Source: Euborellia annulipes (Eukaryota > Arthropoda > Insecta > Dermaptera > Anisolabididae). From it: a stretch of DNA of 64,000 bases. Both the position numbers and the translations under genes were made by a program. The DNA lies in contig JAKCPI010009525.1 of NCBI GenBank assembly GCA_023213315.1, forward strand, positions 124,001 to 188,000, given 5' to 3'. The number at the start of each line of letters is the position of its first letter. Position 1 is the stretch's first letter. Positions 46,931-57,729 of this stretch are shown in pieces. The notes under the pieces were generated by a model, which did no database searches, had not been told where the DNA came from, and saw nothing but the letters and a program-made list of their open reading frames with translations.

Positions 46931-47020
46931 TAAGCAACAGTCACCAAGATTGTTGAAGTCAAGCAATGTCACGACGGAAGCTCGGTTGGGTGGCCGCGAG
47001 AAACCAGTCTGTGAATCGTA
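46931..47020 (+). repeat. 5S-rRNA-like SINE head, best copy
   Basis: 'caccaagattgttgaagtca', 'agcaatgtcacgacggaagc', 'tcggttgggtggccgcgaga' and 'aacc' parallel the 5S rRNA internal control region (AAGCAACGTCGGGC...GGATGGGTGACCGCCTGGGAA). An AT-rich tail follows. Confidence 0.55.
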
Positions 47021-47240
47021 CTCAAGAGCTCTGATCTTTTTATTAAATTTTATATTATTCTTTTTTAATTAAAATATTTCAAAATATATCTACAGGTATG
47101 TAAACTGTAAAATTTAACTTGTTAAATTAAATAACTTTTGGCCAAATTCGAAATACCTATTTGTATGTACATTTTAAGAATTTTACAAACCACATCGTTC
47201 ATGTATGACAAAATTGAGGGCGAATTATTTTCTTGACACC

Positions 47241-47292
47241 GCATGGTCCTGAAGAAGGAGCCGTTTGAGCTCCGAAACGTTGGCCTATAGTC
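47241..47292 (+). ncRNA. Hammerhead ribozyme candidate (plus strand)
   Basis: CTGAAGA at 47249-47255 is followed by a five-pair stem II (GGAGC/GCTCC) and GAAACGTT at 47274-47281. GGTC before and GGCC after the core give a short stem I with a G-U pair. All core bases fit CUGANGA...GAAA. The cleavage triplet is GUU rather than GUC. It is followed directly by a SINE A 3' fragment. Confidence 0.5.
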
Positions 47293-47363
47293 TTAAATGA
47301 CCTAAGTTGCCGAAAAGACTGTGTGAATGTGTGTGTGAGTGTGAGTGCGAATGAGAAAAAAAA
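47289..47363 (+). repeat. SINE family A 3'-end fragment
   Basis: 'agtcttaaatgacctaagtt', 'gccgaaaagactgtgtgaat', the GT-rich tract and 'gaatgagaaaaaaaa'. Confidence 0.75.
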
Positions 47364-47476
47364 AGCCCGGAAATCATAATTTCTTTAGATTACTAGTTTT
47401 TATAACATTGTGAATTTCTTCTCGGGGGGGGGGGCGATCGCCCCCCTCGCCCCCCCCCCCTTTAATCCGCCCCTGA
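47364..47476 (-). mobile_element. hAT MITE fragment of the 33221 family
   Basis: 'gcccggaaatcataatttct' through 'cattgtgaatttcttctcgg', a G/C-run subterminal tract and the end 'tttaatccgcccctg' are the complement of the left half of the 33221 element. The other half is absent and SINE A sequence abuts it. Confidence 0.75.
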
Positions 47477-48146
47477 ATAGTAGGCTACTCGGCTACTTGT
47501 GCAACTAGTGGAAGGGCATGCTGAATACTATTTTCGTCTAAATTCTAGAATACGGTAACAGCGATTTCATTAAACTTTATCAGGCATAATTTTAACCCGT
47601 TTCTCTTTATTAGTCTAAAAAAGAAGGCCCCCAGGCAACTCTACGAGGAGAGGGAGTTGCTGGCATCCCGTCCTGTGGAAGGGAAGTAAAGAAGGTTTCC
47701 CTCTCAGTGATGCATTCTTCGAAAGGAGTAGGCTACACGCCGCTGCTGAGGGAGTCCCTCCTCAACTAGGAAAACCATTGAATAATAAATAATAAAGGAG
47801 GAGGAGTTAGAGATAGGAAATAAATGTAACTTCACGGGGCTTCACGGGGTGCCGGTAGATGGCTACGGCCAGAGGCCGGTTGGGTTTGAGGTGTGTGTCT
47901 CCGTGCACGAAAGCACCTCGGGTAAATAAACGGGGATCCCGATAAGAATTTCAAATAATAAGTAATAATAATAAAAATAATAATAATAGAAAAAAGAAGG
48001 CAGCAAGCCAATTTGGTTCAGATATATCTAAAAATATCGAAAATCTTGAAGAAATAAGACAACGACATTAACCTTATGAAATGCAACTTTTAGTAATATA
48101 ATAAACATTTACAATAAGATAAAAATGCATTTATTGTATATTTTTT
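47477..48146. other. GC-richer repeat-like segment, no identified gene
   Basis: At 47630-47945 the sequence ('gagagggagttgctggcatc', 'cggggcttcacggggtgcc', 'gctacggccagaggccggtt') is clearly richer in G+C than the surroundings and ends before an (AAT)n run. It could be a LINE/SINE remnant. No open frame of useful length or target duplication is visible. Confidence 0.4.
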
Positions 48147-48181
48147 GTTTTTACTTTCTCTTACCTCTATATATGTTAATA

Positions 48182-48347
48182 TTTGGATACCAAATGACTT
48201 AAATGCCTGGACCCCCAATAGATATTTTAATAATTAATGGTTATCGTAAAAGCCTTAAATGGCCTAAGTTGCCGAAAAGACTGTGTGAATGTGTGTGTGA
48301 GTGTGAGTGTGAATGAGAAAAAAAGAGTGAATGTTAAAAAAAAAAAA
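48182..48347 (+). mobile_element. 5'-truncated SINE A in R1
   Basis: Begins 'tttggataccaaatgactt' and ends with the family A tail and poly(A). The flanks 'atatgttaata' on the left and 'atatgttaatata' after the poly(A) form the target duplication. Confidence 0.8.
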
Positions 48348-48430
48348 ATATGTTAATATATAGAGAGGAAGTATTGGTTTCATGTCAAAAATTCGATGTC
48401 GAGATTTTGATGGATATACACTTTTTGAGG

Positions 48431-48706
48431 CAAGGGCGGATACAGGAGGGGGGGGGGGGGGTAAATGGGGGTAATTACCCCCCTTCCGGAGATTTGAAAA
48501 AAAAATACTTTTTTTCAAAAAAAAATTTATTTTTAATGTAAAATTTTAAAAATTAATACTTAAAAATTTGATTTGAATTTATATTCTGGCAAACAAGTAC
48601 AGAATGGGCCTTTAAATTACCGAATTAAGAAAAAATAGTGTGCTCTGTGACGAATCACACCAGATTACCCCCCCCCCTCCGAGAAACACCTCTGAATCCG
48701 TCCTTG
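48431..48706. mobile_element. hAT MITE with perfect 8-bp duplication TTTTGAGG
   Basis: The ends CAAGGGCGGATACAGG and TGAATCCGTCCTTG are flanked by TTTTGAGG at 48423-48430 and 48707-48714 in R1. Internally it contains 'gacgaatcacaccagatta', a piece of the R1 terminus, so the MITE has captured R1 sequence. Confidence 0.9.
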
Positions 48707-49053
48707 TTTTGAGGTCCCCTGAATCCAAAAAAAGTGGTTTTCGCAACATGGTCTGTCTGTCTGTGTGTGTGCCTGTGTTCAATTTAAAGCATGTAGGAAT
48801 TGAGCTACGAGATTTAAATTTTATATTTAAGTTAAGCACATCCTTGGAAGTTTTCTCAAAATTCGCTCCAACGATTTTGGTTAAAATTCAAAAATCAATT
48901 ATTTTTTAGCTACTCTTTAAAGTGTATATTTTCATTTTGCCAATGAAATCTTTTGAAGCACACTTTACTCTTGTACTTCATAGGAAGGATAGGAGAAATG
49001 GTTGCCATGGTAACAAAATATAAATATGTTCCCATGTTTATAAATTTTACATC

Positions 49054-49327
49054 GCCCTCGGGGCATGGCGTAGAGGTTAGCGTGCTAACCTCATATACCA
49101 AACGTCGCGGGTTCGGACCCCAGGCAGTCCGATGATTTTATTTAAGCCAATTGGATACCAAATGGCTTAAATAAAAATGCCTGGACCCCATATATATATA
49201 ATAATCAATAACGGATATCGTTTAAAGTCTTAAATGGCCTGAGTTGCCGAAAAGACTGTGTGAATGTGTGTGTGAGTGTGAGTGTGAATGAGAAAAAAGT
49301 GTGAATGTTTAAAAAAAAAAAAAAAAA
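49054..49327 (+). mobile_element. SINE family A, full-length copy 1
   Basis: tRNA-like head GCCCTCGGGGCATGGCGTAG with box A, and box B 'cgcgggttcggaccccaggc'. The body contains the TTTAAGCCAATTGGATACC/GGCTTAAAT hairpin, 'ggcctgagttgccgaaaaga', a GTGTGAGTGTGAG tract and poly(A). The target duplication AATTTTACATC lies at 49043-49053 and 49328-49338. Confidence 0.9.
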
Positions 49328-49338
49328 AATTTTACATC

Positions 49339-49465
49339 GCCCGAGTCTGGCGTAGTAGGTAGCGTGCCTACCTCCTATACCAAACGTCGCGGGTTCGGAC
49401 CCAGGCAGTCCGATGATTTTATTTAAGCCATTTGGATACCAGATTAAATAGAAATGCCTGAACCC

Positions 49466-49500
<35 letters not shown>

Positions 49501-49614
49501 TACAACGGTTATCGTCTAAAGTCTTAAATGGCCTGAGTTGCCGAAAAGACTGTGTGAATGTGTGTGTGAGTATGAGTGTGAATGAGAAAAAAGTGTGAAT
49601 GTTAAAAAAAAAAA
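49339..49614 (+). mobile_element. SINE family A, full-length copy 2 in tandem
   Basis: The second head-to-tail copy shows the same boxes (GCCCGAGTCTGGCGTAGTAG; 'cgcgggttcggacccaggca'), an internal (AT)n microsatellite and poly(A). It starts immediately after a second copy of the target AATTTTACATC and is followed by a third (AATTTACATC at 49615-49624). Confidence 0.9.
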
Positions 49615-49760
49615 AATTTACATCTTGAATTTTAATTTATTGGCGGAAACAAAACATATGCCGATACAAAAAATCTGGAGTGACAAGCACAGAACATAAC
49701 TTTCTCATACTGATGGTAAGAGAAAGTTGTATGCTGTGGTACCAGTCACACCAGATTTTA

Positions 49761-51610
49761 TATTTTTATTTCAAGTTTGGAAAGAGGGCAACTGCCCCAT
49801 TTACTCCCTGCTGGATACGCCGCCCATGTTTCTTAATGGGTAATGTGGTTGCAGTAAAATTTTGTGAAAATTGTTTGAAGTACACTTTGATGATGTAATT
49901 GAGTTTTTATTTTACTTGTATTAATTTGACGAATATAATAAAAATAGAAAATAATTTTTTTTTTTTTTTTTTTTTTCTGTCTTTAATTGTTTCCGAGAAA
50001 AATATCTCGACAAAAAATATCTGGTGTGATTAGCACGGTGCACAACTTTCTCTTACCGAAGGGTAAGAAGGTAAGGGATTTTTTTTATACATATCCATGA
50101 GCGTAACTAGGGGATTTGGCTGGGAGGGGGGTCATGGGACCAGCCATCCTCTGGGGGGCGTGGAAGGCCCCATATAGTCTTAATTTTTCTTGGGCGGGAA
50201 GCCTTCTGGGTCGGTGGAGAGGGAAGAGCCTAGCTTCGCGCCTTTTTCTTCTCTCCCGCCCAGGACTTGATAATTCAATCATTTCAGCCCTACTACTAGT
50301 CCACAGGTGGGACATATTGATTACAAATTGGCAGATCCGTTATTTAACTCCCGATACTACCTATCTTTTTCTGCTATTTGAATTAATAATATTTACTGTG
50401 TCTTTGTTTAATGGAACCTATTTACAAAACACTTTAAGTCTCATGTCTAATTGCAAAAAAAAACCTCTCTTTTTGGCTCTTGTCTGTTCAGTTAAAAAAA
50501 ATAATAAATAACTCACCAGATCTTTTAAGGAGTAAATTCTTCTTTTAGATACTTGAGATTACATGTACACGATAAGGAAAAGAAATAGCTGTCTATAATT
50601 TTTATTACATTTAATTTGATTCACACACTAATTTACACTCACTTATTAATAAACTTTTTGTTCCAATTTCAATAATACTCTAAGATTAAAAAAGTAGAAA
50701 TACTGTATATTCAATGTTTAAATTCGATATGCACGCTAATGCAACCTAGCGGCGAAGAATAAGAACTAGATAATTGTCAGTATTTTAAGCAAAAAATTTA
50801 AAATTTATTTAAAATCAAAATAATTTAAAATCTTTATAAATAATAGATATAAATTATTATTTTAATTTTAAAAACTTAGATTTAATAACAAATTATTTTT
50901 TATTTCCTAATTTCTAATCAATTGTGGATTAGGCTGGTCTCAAATTTTTTTTTATTCCGCCCCTTTAGCCAGCGGCCATTCAGCTCCACCACTTTACAAG
51001 TTGTGAGCGTATTTCTATTTTTAATTTTTAATTTATATTTTATTTATTTACCTAGTTTATATAAATTTTTTTAGAGCGAAATTATTTTAAAGTTTATTAC
51101 AATAATTATTTTGTTTAATAAGTTTGTCCTAACCGCTAACAAAGAATTTTCTCGAAAAGCAGCTAGATGGTGTAAGAGTCGTATTTTACATCTCGTCAAT
51201 TTTATCGAATGACTAATTTTATATTATTTATATATCTCAAAATTAAATTCATTTTTATTTTTTATTCAAAATAGTTTTTAAAAATTTAAATTTATGTAAA
51301 ATTAAATTATTCTTAAACCTGTATTAATAAAAAATTTTAATTAATATTATAAATAAAAGTGTACTCTCAAGGCTCTTCTAATTTAGCTCAACATAAATTC
51401 AGTTTATTAACAAATATATATGTATTTTTAAAATAAAATCAATTCATATATATTTATAGATTTTAATTTAGTTTTTATTTGTCTTTTTATTTTTTTTTTT
51501 TTAAATATTTATACAGACGCATGTTTGCAACGTAAAACTTTCTCTCTCCTAATATCTCCGCATCTATGCTTGGCTGTTTCTATTTTCATTACCTTTAATA
51601 ATCGTTAAAA
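49761..51610. other. No coding gene seen; R1 scrap, GC patch and region upstream of the RRM gene
   Basis: A T run at 49948-49976 is followed by an R1 terminal fragment (about 50000-50078, 'ggtgtgattagcacggtgca' and 'ctttctcttaccgaa'). At 50098-50280 there is a GC-rich hAT-like piece ('gagcgtaactaggggattt'). A 131-codon frame over it is rejected. The final 600 bases before 51611 are AT-rich, with a C/T-rich 'actttctctctcctaatatc' probably in the 5' UTR of the downstream gene. Confidence 0.5.
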
Positions 51611-53450
51611 ATGGCAGATTCAGATAATTCTGATATGGAATTAGATGATGAACATGATGATGAATCAGATAATAATTCAACGAAAGATGATTCTGAAAAC
51701 CCCGAAAAAAAGAAGAGAATTAAGGGCATTATTTATTTATATAATTTGCCACCCTCGATGACGATTACAATGGCTCGAGAGATCTTCACCCATTATGGAA
51801 ATGTCAATCGCATTCATTTTGAGCCAACCCAAACAGGCACGTTAATAATTTATATAACATTATTTAATTAATCTGACTGCTTAATAATAACAATACAACT
51901 ATTTAAATTTGATTAATTTATTTCTAAATTTTTAGATTCTAAAAGTGGAAAGGCAAATGATCCACCCAAAATTGAAGGCTGGGTTGAGTTTGAAGTGAGG
52001 AAAATTGCAAAACAAACTGCCAAGACGCTAAATAATAAAAGAATTCATGAAAATAAAGGAGGAAAATTTCATGATTATGTATGGAATATGATTTATTTAC
52101 CAAGGTAATTATACTTAAGAAAATTTTTACTTTCTCTTATCTACTTATATATGTAATATATATAGAAAGAGAAAGTATTGGATTCCTGTCAAAAATTCGA
52201 TGTCGATATTTGATGGAAATACATGTTTTGAGGTCCCCTGAGTCCAAAAAAGTGACCCCGCAAATTGGTCTGTGTGCATGTGTGTGTGGACAGGGGCCTA
52301 TATAGAAATTTTTTTCGGGGCTGGGGGGCCCGGCCGAGGTTGAAATTTTATATTTAAGTTAGATACCCAAGTACCTGACACGAAGCTTTTGAACAAAATC
52401 GGCCAAAAAGTACTAGTACTTTACTGATGTACTTTTTCAGTTTTTTTTTTTTTTTTCGATTTTCACAAAATTCGCCCCAGCAATTTTGATTAAAATACAA
52501 ATATCAATTATTTTTTAGATTAAATTTTATATTTTCATTTTGCCCTTGAAATCTTTTGAAGCACACTTTACTCTTGTACTTCAAATGGTTGCCATGGTAA
52601 CTAAATATAATTTATAAATTTTATATTGTATCTTGAATTCTAATATATCAGCGAAAACTAAATATATCTTGACACAAAAAAATCTGGTGTGACAAGCACA
52701 GAACACAACTTTCTCTTACCAAAGGCAAGTGTTTGTGCGACCAGTCACACCTGATTTTTATCTTTTATTATTATTATTCTCTAACAATTAAAAATAATTT
52801 CTATCTCATTCACACTCACACTCACACACACATTCACACAGTCTTTTCGGCAACTCAGGCCATTTAAGACTTTAGACGATAACCGTTGTAATATATATTA
52901 TCTATTGTGGGTTGAGGCATTTCTATTTAAGCCATCTGGTATCCAAATGGCTTAAATAAAATCATCGGACTGCCTGGGTCCGAACCCGCGAAGTTTGGTA
53001 TAGGAGGTAGGCACGCTACCTACTACGCCACACCCGGGGGCTAATTTCTATCGGAAATAAACTTTCTTTCATATACAATATTTTATTTTTTACTGTTTTA
53101 CCAGATTGAGATGGGCCCACCTAATTGAAAGAATTGATTCTTATGAAAGATCAGTTCGAAAACAGAAGTTACGAGCTCTAGAGAAACGAGAAAACTTTCG
53201 ACCATATAATAATGACAGATATGATAGAGGATATCGTTTCGGAGGTGGAGGTGGCGGTGGTGGTGGAGGAGGAGGAGGAGGCGGAGGCGGAGGCAGAGGC
53301 TACTTTGATAATCGACGAAATAGACCATACCATCCACATGATCGTCGCTTTAGACCCAATTGGAATCGTCAAGGGGGAGGAAGAGGAGGTGGCGGTTATA
53401 ATAGATCCAACTGGAATAGACAAAGAGGATACAGCCCACCTTGGAAATAA
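51611..53450 (+). CDS. ABT1: ABT1/ESF2-type RRM protein, three exons
   Basis: Nucleolar protein that in yeast (Esf2) and animals (ABT1) binds the 5' ETS/U3 region and helps 18S rRNA maturation; ABT1 also contacts TBP. Exons are 51611-51836, 51936-52104 and 53105-53450, giving 741 coding bases and 246 residues (human ABT1 is 272, yeast Esf2 316). Residues 1-35 are an acidic/basic tail. GIIYLYNLPPSMTITMAREI (from residue 39) is the RNP2/helix start of the RRM. EGWVEFEVRKIAKQTAKTLN is the second half, and WNMIYLPRLRWAHLIERIDS plus YERSVRKQKLRALEKR is the strongly family-specific C-terminal part. The tail then becomes a run of about 18 glycines and RGG/RGY/NWNRQ repeats, an unusual RGG-like extension. 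Intron one fits only a GC donor (CAG|GCACGT). Intron two is 1000 bases, CAAG|GTAATT to TTTACCAG, and hosts R1 and SINE A. AATAAA overlaps the stop. The paralogue symbol is inferred from motifs only. Confidence 0.85.
51837..51935 (+). other. GC-AG intron of the ABT1-like gene
   Basis: The 99-base intron starts GCACGT after CAG and ends TTTTTAG. Exon one leaves one base (G) and exon two supplies AT, giving Asp and continuing SKSGKANDPPKIEGWVEFEV. The nearby GTTAAT at 51841 would put exon two out of frame. Confidence 0.7.
52125..52756 (+). repeat. R1 repeat in intron 2 of the ABT1-like gene
   Basis: From 'ttttactttctcttatctac' to the terminal 'tgtgcgaccagtcacacctg'. It contains a 50-bp GC-rich insertion at about 52288-52337 ('aggggcctatatagaaattt') similar to the fragment at 61868. 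The terminal hairpin is imperfect. Confidence 0.85.
52805..53041 (-). mobile_element. SINE family A, reverse copy with target duplication
   Basis: Reads on the minus strand from the head 'gccccc..gggtgtggcgtagt' through box B 'cgggttcggacccaggcagt' to the 'agtgtgagtgtgaatgag' tail. TAATTTCTAT occurs at 52795-52804 and 53042-53051. Lies 50 bases upstream of the exon 3 acceptor. Confidence 0.85.
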
Positions 53451-54611
53451 AATATATGGTATATCAGAAATTAAATTCACATTCTTGGCAAATCATTTTT
53501 AAAATTAGTTTATAGATATTATTATTTTCGAAATGCAAATTGGTTAACGAAGTTAACAAAAAAGTTATTATTTTTATTTTAATTATATTTTTTGAATTAG
53601 ATTTTGACATATTTATTATACACCGTATATAAAAAAAAAATTTTAATCAAATATGTAGATCTCTTCAATTCACTTTTTCTTTTACAACTTTTTGTCATAT
53701 AGTTCACGTATGCCTCAAAAAATTTTTCTAATCAATTGGCTTAATTCAAATAAATTATTATGTAATAATAATTATAAATAAAAAAATTAGAAAATAACCC
53801 TCTCTTTTATTTATATAGTATAGTTTCTATTTGATAAATTAAACCCGAGGCAAACGTTAATTGATATAATTTTATATTGGGATTTTGCTTTTGTTATTAT
53901 TAAAATTACAATTATTAAATAAACAATGTTTAACTGTGTAGGTTTTTGCATAAAATATATGTTTCCGACCCATTTTATAGATCACTAAAAAAGTGTTTAG
54001 TGTACCTTATACAAAATATTGTTTATTTAATAGTATATAATTTAATCATATTTATAGGTAAAAAATTTGTTTTGAATTTATAAAATTAAACAAAAATTAA
54101 TTAAGAAATGCTTTATGCTTTTTTTTGTTTTTGTTTCTTATAGCAGTGTGTTTGGGTTGAAGATAAGATTTGAAACTTTACTTCCTTCATTAATTCAACC
54201 ATCAGTTTTGGGGAATGATAATTTCTTCCTATGAAAGTGAAAAAAGACATCATAATGTGATTAAGAGGACCGATTGATAATCTACCTTAAAAATGTCCCT
54301 GATTGGATCTCACGCTTTGATTTATATATAATGAAGTAAAAAATTTAATGGTAAGGGAAGAATTTAAATGAAAGTCATTTCTCTGATACTTTATCATGCA
54401 AAATTTTTAAATCAAATATTTTTTATTGGCCCACATCTTTTTTTTCAATAATTTGCTTTTTATTTCTAATTACTACAATTTTTTTTTTATAAAATAAACA
54501 TATCTTTTCAACTAAAAATTTCATTTTTTTTTATTGTAAAAATTTTTCGTTAATCCTTTATTTAGTAATTAGAAATAAAATTTCTTCTAGGTAAAAAGTC
54601 TTAATTTGATC
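53451..54611. other. 3' flank of the ABT1-like gene, no further gene
   Basis: AT-rich, with the AATAAA at the stop as the only clear signal. No frame, tRNA or repeat family was recognised. Confidence 0.5.
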
Positions 54612-54956
54612 AGGATTCGCAGGAACTTTGCAGCCAGGAGATTAAATAAAAGAACTTTTATTTATTAATAATTTTTATTTTTGGTCGTCAATCACGACCT
54701 TCATCAGGGCAAACATTATCATTTACTTGGTACTCGGGGTTTCTGATTCAATGATCATTGAATTGATTGATTTTTTTGTACATATCAAAGTAAAAAGAAA
54801 TTGTATATGATTGCAATGAACCTAAGATCTTGTCTAATTGACAATATTTGCCTTGATTAAGGTCGTGGATTGACGACCGAAAAGTCGGCGAATAAAAATT
54901 AAATAAAAAAATTTTTTTTTACTTAATCTCCTGACTGCAAAGTTCCTGCGAATCCT
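54612..54956. ncRNA. Foldback with two decayed hammerhead-like motifs
   Basis: The arms GGATTCGCAGGAACTTTGCAG and 'ctgcaaagttcctgcgaatcc' are inverted. On the minus strand CTGATGA, GGTCGT/ACGACC stem II and CAAAAAT (GAAA lost) occur at about 54686-54716. On the plus strand TTGATTA, the same stem II and GAAAAGTC occur at about 54853-54889. Neither core is complete. Confidence 0.45.
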
Positions 54957-57458
54957 TATTAAATCTCCACAGCCATAAAACATTAAGGCCTTAATTTGAT
55001 TAAAATTATAACTCATGGAATTAATTTTTTTTTATACTTAAATTGTTTTCAAATAACGTGATTAGGTTGAGATAATCATGATTAACTTTTATATATTAGA
55101 AAGAAAATCTTTGTTATATTTTTAGTAGTAAAAATGTTCTTTTTTTAAATTATCACATTAGTTTTTTTTTCTAAAACTATTAGTTGTATAATATTTTAGA
55201 TTGTGAATATATTATAAATTGCACAATCACAATAATGTATATTCTCAGGTCTGAATTTATATAATTTATTCTTTCTTTCCAATATCTTTAACAATTAAAT
55301 TTTTCTAAATCAATAATGAAATTATAATCCTTAATTTAACCCTTATTTACTTTATTAGGGATAACAGGCAAAATAGTAGATCTTCATAAAATATTGAGGA
55401 AGTCATTTGTACTAGCGGGTTCCCTAAATAAGGACTGTTCGTCATTGGATTTGCTACATTTTTTTGGACTTCATTATCTGCATTTGTTTGGACTTCATTA
55501 TCTGCATTTGTTTGGACTTGATGTGTCTGCATTTCTTTGGATTTGATGTCTCTGCATACCTTTGGACTTGATATACCGTAGCGGAGTTTCTTTGAATCTT
55601 CCTCTTCCTGATTTTTGAGATGGATTTTGGATATACCTACATCGACTCTTACGATTAGAATTTTGTCTAACCATTATTCAAGCTAATTTCCGGTATGCTT
55701 TTTTTAATGACCTAAAATTTTATGAGAATTGAACAATACAATAAATATTTTAATTAATTAACGAAAACATATTTAAAAATAGGTAACAGGTTTTGATCCT
55801 GTCGGTTTACTATTCAAATCATATTTTTTTACATTTGTTTTCGATAACTTTTTTAAATAATAATTACTACTTATGTACGAAATATTATTTTTTTGATTAA
55901 TAATATTTTTTATTTTAGAGATTATATTAATGTTTAGATTTTGTCGGATTTATTTTTTGTCCTAATTAATTTTAGAGGTTTTTTTATACCCTAACAATCT
56001 TTGATTATGATTAAGAGAATCCACTGTTTGTATAGGCTAATCTAAACATTAAGAAATTCTCTAAATAATTTTTTAAAAGAAAAAGAAGAAAATTCATTCT
56101 AATTCACTTGTTAATAATATGATGAAAAAGACTGTTATATGAATGAATATACGCTATTTGAATTTTTTGTGTCAAAAAAAAAATTCATTATTTCCCTAGT
56201 TGACATTATTTTTGAATCTGAAATGATAAATGCCAGAAGATATTTTTATTTTTTTGAGTTTTATAAGCACCAGGGGAAAATATGTTATTAGGGGAGTATT
56301 GTTTGCTTTTTTTTATGTTCGCTATGATATGTGAGTACAAACGATTAACTAGAACAAACAAAATACATCGTTATAATATTAAATATAAAGGAAACAAAAT
56401 TTCGTCACTACCCCTGGGCAAATGTACAGTATTTCCCTTTACATAAAATTACCAGAGTGGATTGACTATCAATACAGGTGAAATAAATAGAGACGGGGTG
56501 TAAATGGCCTTTGCTCTCGAAAAAAACTTAAAATGCGTACAAATGTAGAGTTAGGTAACGATAAAATATAAAAACCTTTACTTACCAGGGGAAATACTCC
56601 AACGACTGGCACAAACACGCTTTTTGACAGTGCAAAGATAACTGACTCCATATTATTTGAATTATGCTTAACGCCGTTAGCTTGCTTTTTAAATTTACTC
56701 TGTACTAAGCGCGTTATTTATGGCCAAGGATATCCTTTGGACCTTTAATTTCGCCAGGTGAGGGTGAAATTATTCTTACGGGACGTATAAAAACTAGTAA
56801 TGGGGCAGGCCAGGGGAGTATACATTTATAACTATTTTAATCTATTAATACCTAAAATGGTAAAATGACTATATGGGTCAAATAAAACCAATAAAAACAT
56901 GAAATTCTTTCTTACTTAAGTATACAGTAACAATGATATAATTAGTTTAACATAAATTTTTTCTATGGACCGTAGAAATTCAAATAGCGTATATATGATA
57001 TTCGTATATAAAATTATTAAAAATCTTTATTAAAAATTAATGAAATTCAAATATAATCAATTCATGATTCCTTTTTCTTGAAGGGTTGAATTTCATTAAT
57101 TTATAAAACTAAGTCCATCACTTCGTTAAAAAGTCCTAAAATAGTCTCTTATTAAAATTTAAATAACAGCATTTTGGTGGATTGGGTTATTTTTATAGAT
57201 TTTCTGATATTTTACAGGATTATTTTAACATGGTAAGTATAACAAATCATTTTTTCATTTTTTTGTTGCCTGCACCTTGGACTCTTTCAATCCAATTTCG
57301 ATCGCTTCACCTCATCGAAATTTGTTCTAAGAAAAAAGATCGGAAAAATATGATGGTCCAAACAGAAGAAGCAAAGGAGGGAATCCGAATTCGAATAATT
57401 TTCTCTGAATGAGAAATGGTTGGTGAGTGAGAAAATTGGAGGAAAACAGCAGGCCATT
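54957..57458. other. No recognisable gene except a small tandem repeat
   Basis: AT-rich. It contains the tandem repeat at 55455-55577. At 57223-57242 TTTTACAG and ATG|GTAAGT bracket a potential 15-base plus-strand micro-exon, but no flanking exons were found. Short frames at 56469 and 57182 have no family resemblance. Confidence 0.45.
55455..55577. repeat. 24-26-bp tandem repeat
   Basis: The unit TTTGGACTTCATTATCTGCA + TTTG is repeated about four and a half times. The last two units are diverged (GACTTGATGTGTCTGCATT). In one reverse frame it encodes repeated VQTNADNE octapeptides, but unit-length changes break the frame. Confidence 0.8.
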
Positions 57459-57690
57459 TTATTTAGGATCACTTTCACACTTTCCTAGTAAATTTGCCTT
57501 CGCATTGTCTTTAACATGTGTTTTAATTGTCCTCGAATATCCACCAGGCTGCCTTACATATTCATTTTCCTCTGAATGAATAAAACCTAGGAATGTTGAC
57601 GTCCCAAATAAAGCGCAAACTGGTAATTTCAATTTTTTTCTCAGGTCAGTAAGCTTCATCAAATGGTTAGATGCAAGTAGCTTCCATTTC
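57459..57690 (-). CDS. Unidentified terminal-exon candidate
   Basis: A reverse frame opens at a good acceptor (CAACTGTAG|GAAATGG at 57690). It encodes KWKLLASNHLMKLTDLRKKL, then a short hydrophobic stretch LPVCALFGTSTFLGFIH and SEENEYVRQPGGYSRTIKTH and onward to ...GKCESDPK, stopping at 57459 with AATAAA directly after the stop. Acceptor, frame and poly(A) signal together fit a last exon, and the composition is more protein-like than chance frames here. I do not recognise the family. No upstream exon was found before the SINE at 57730, so it may be a gene fragment or an element-derived frame. Confidence 0.3.
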
Positions 57691-57729
57691 CTACAGTTGT
57701 ATTTATCGAATTTATTTATCCAAAATATA

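Larger units (their letters stand above)
48147..49760 (+). repeat. R1 repeat with four later insertions
   Basis: The forward copy runs from 'ttttactttctcttacctct' to the terminal hairpin 'aactttctcatactgatggt' / 'aagagaaagttgta' and 'cagtcacaccagatttt'. It is split by a truncated SINE A (48182), a hAT MITE (48431) and a SINE A pair (49054, 49339), so R1 is older than these insertions. Confidence 0.85.

Noticed and set aside
50116..50511. 131-codon plus-strand frame
   Set aside because: It starts in a GC-rich hAT-like fragment and continues into AT-rich DNA with a low-complexity translation and no motif.
53178..53502. Overlapping frames of about 80-100 codons on both strands
   Set aside because: They are shadows of the glycine-codon repeat in exon 3 of the ABT1-like gene.
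57223..57242. 15-base plus-strand micro-exon between TTTTACAG and GTAAGT
   Set aside because: No upstream or downstream exon in a compatible frame was found; such site pairs occur by chance.
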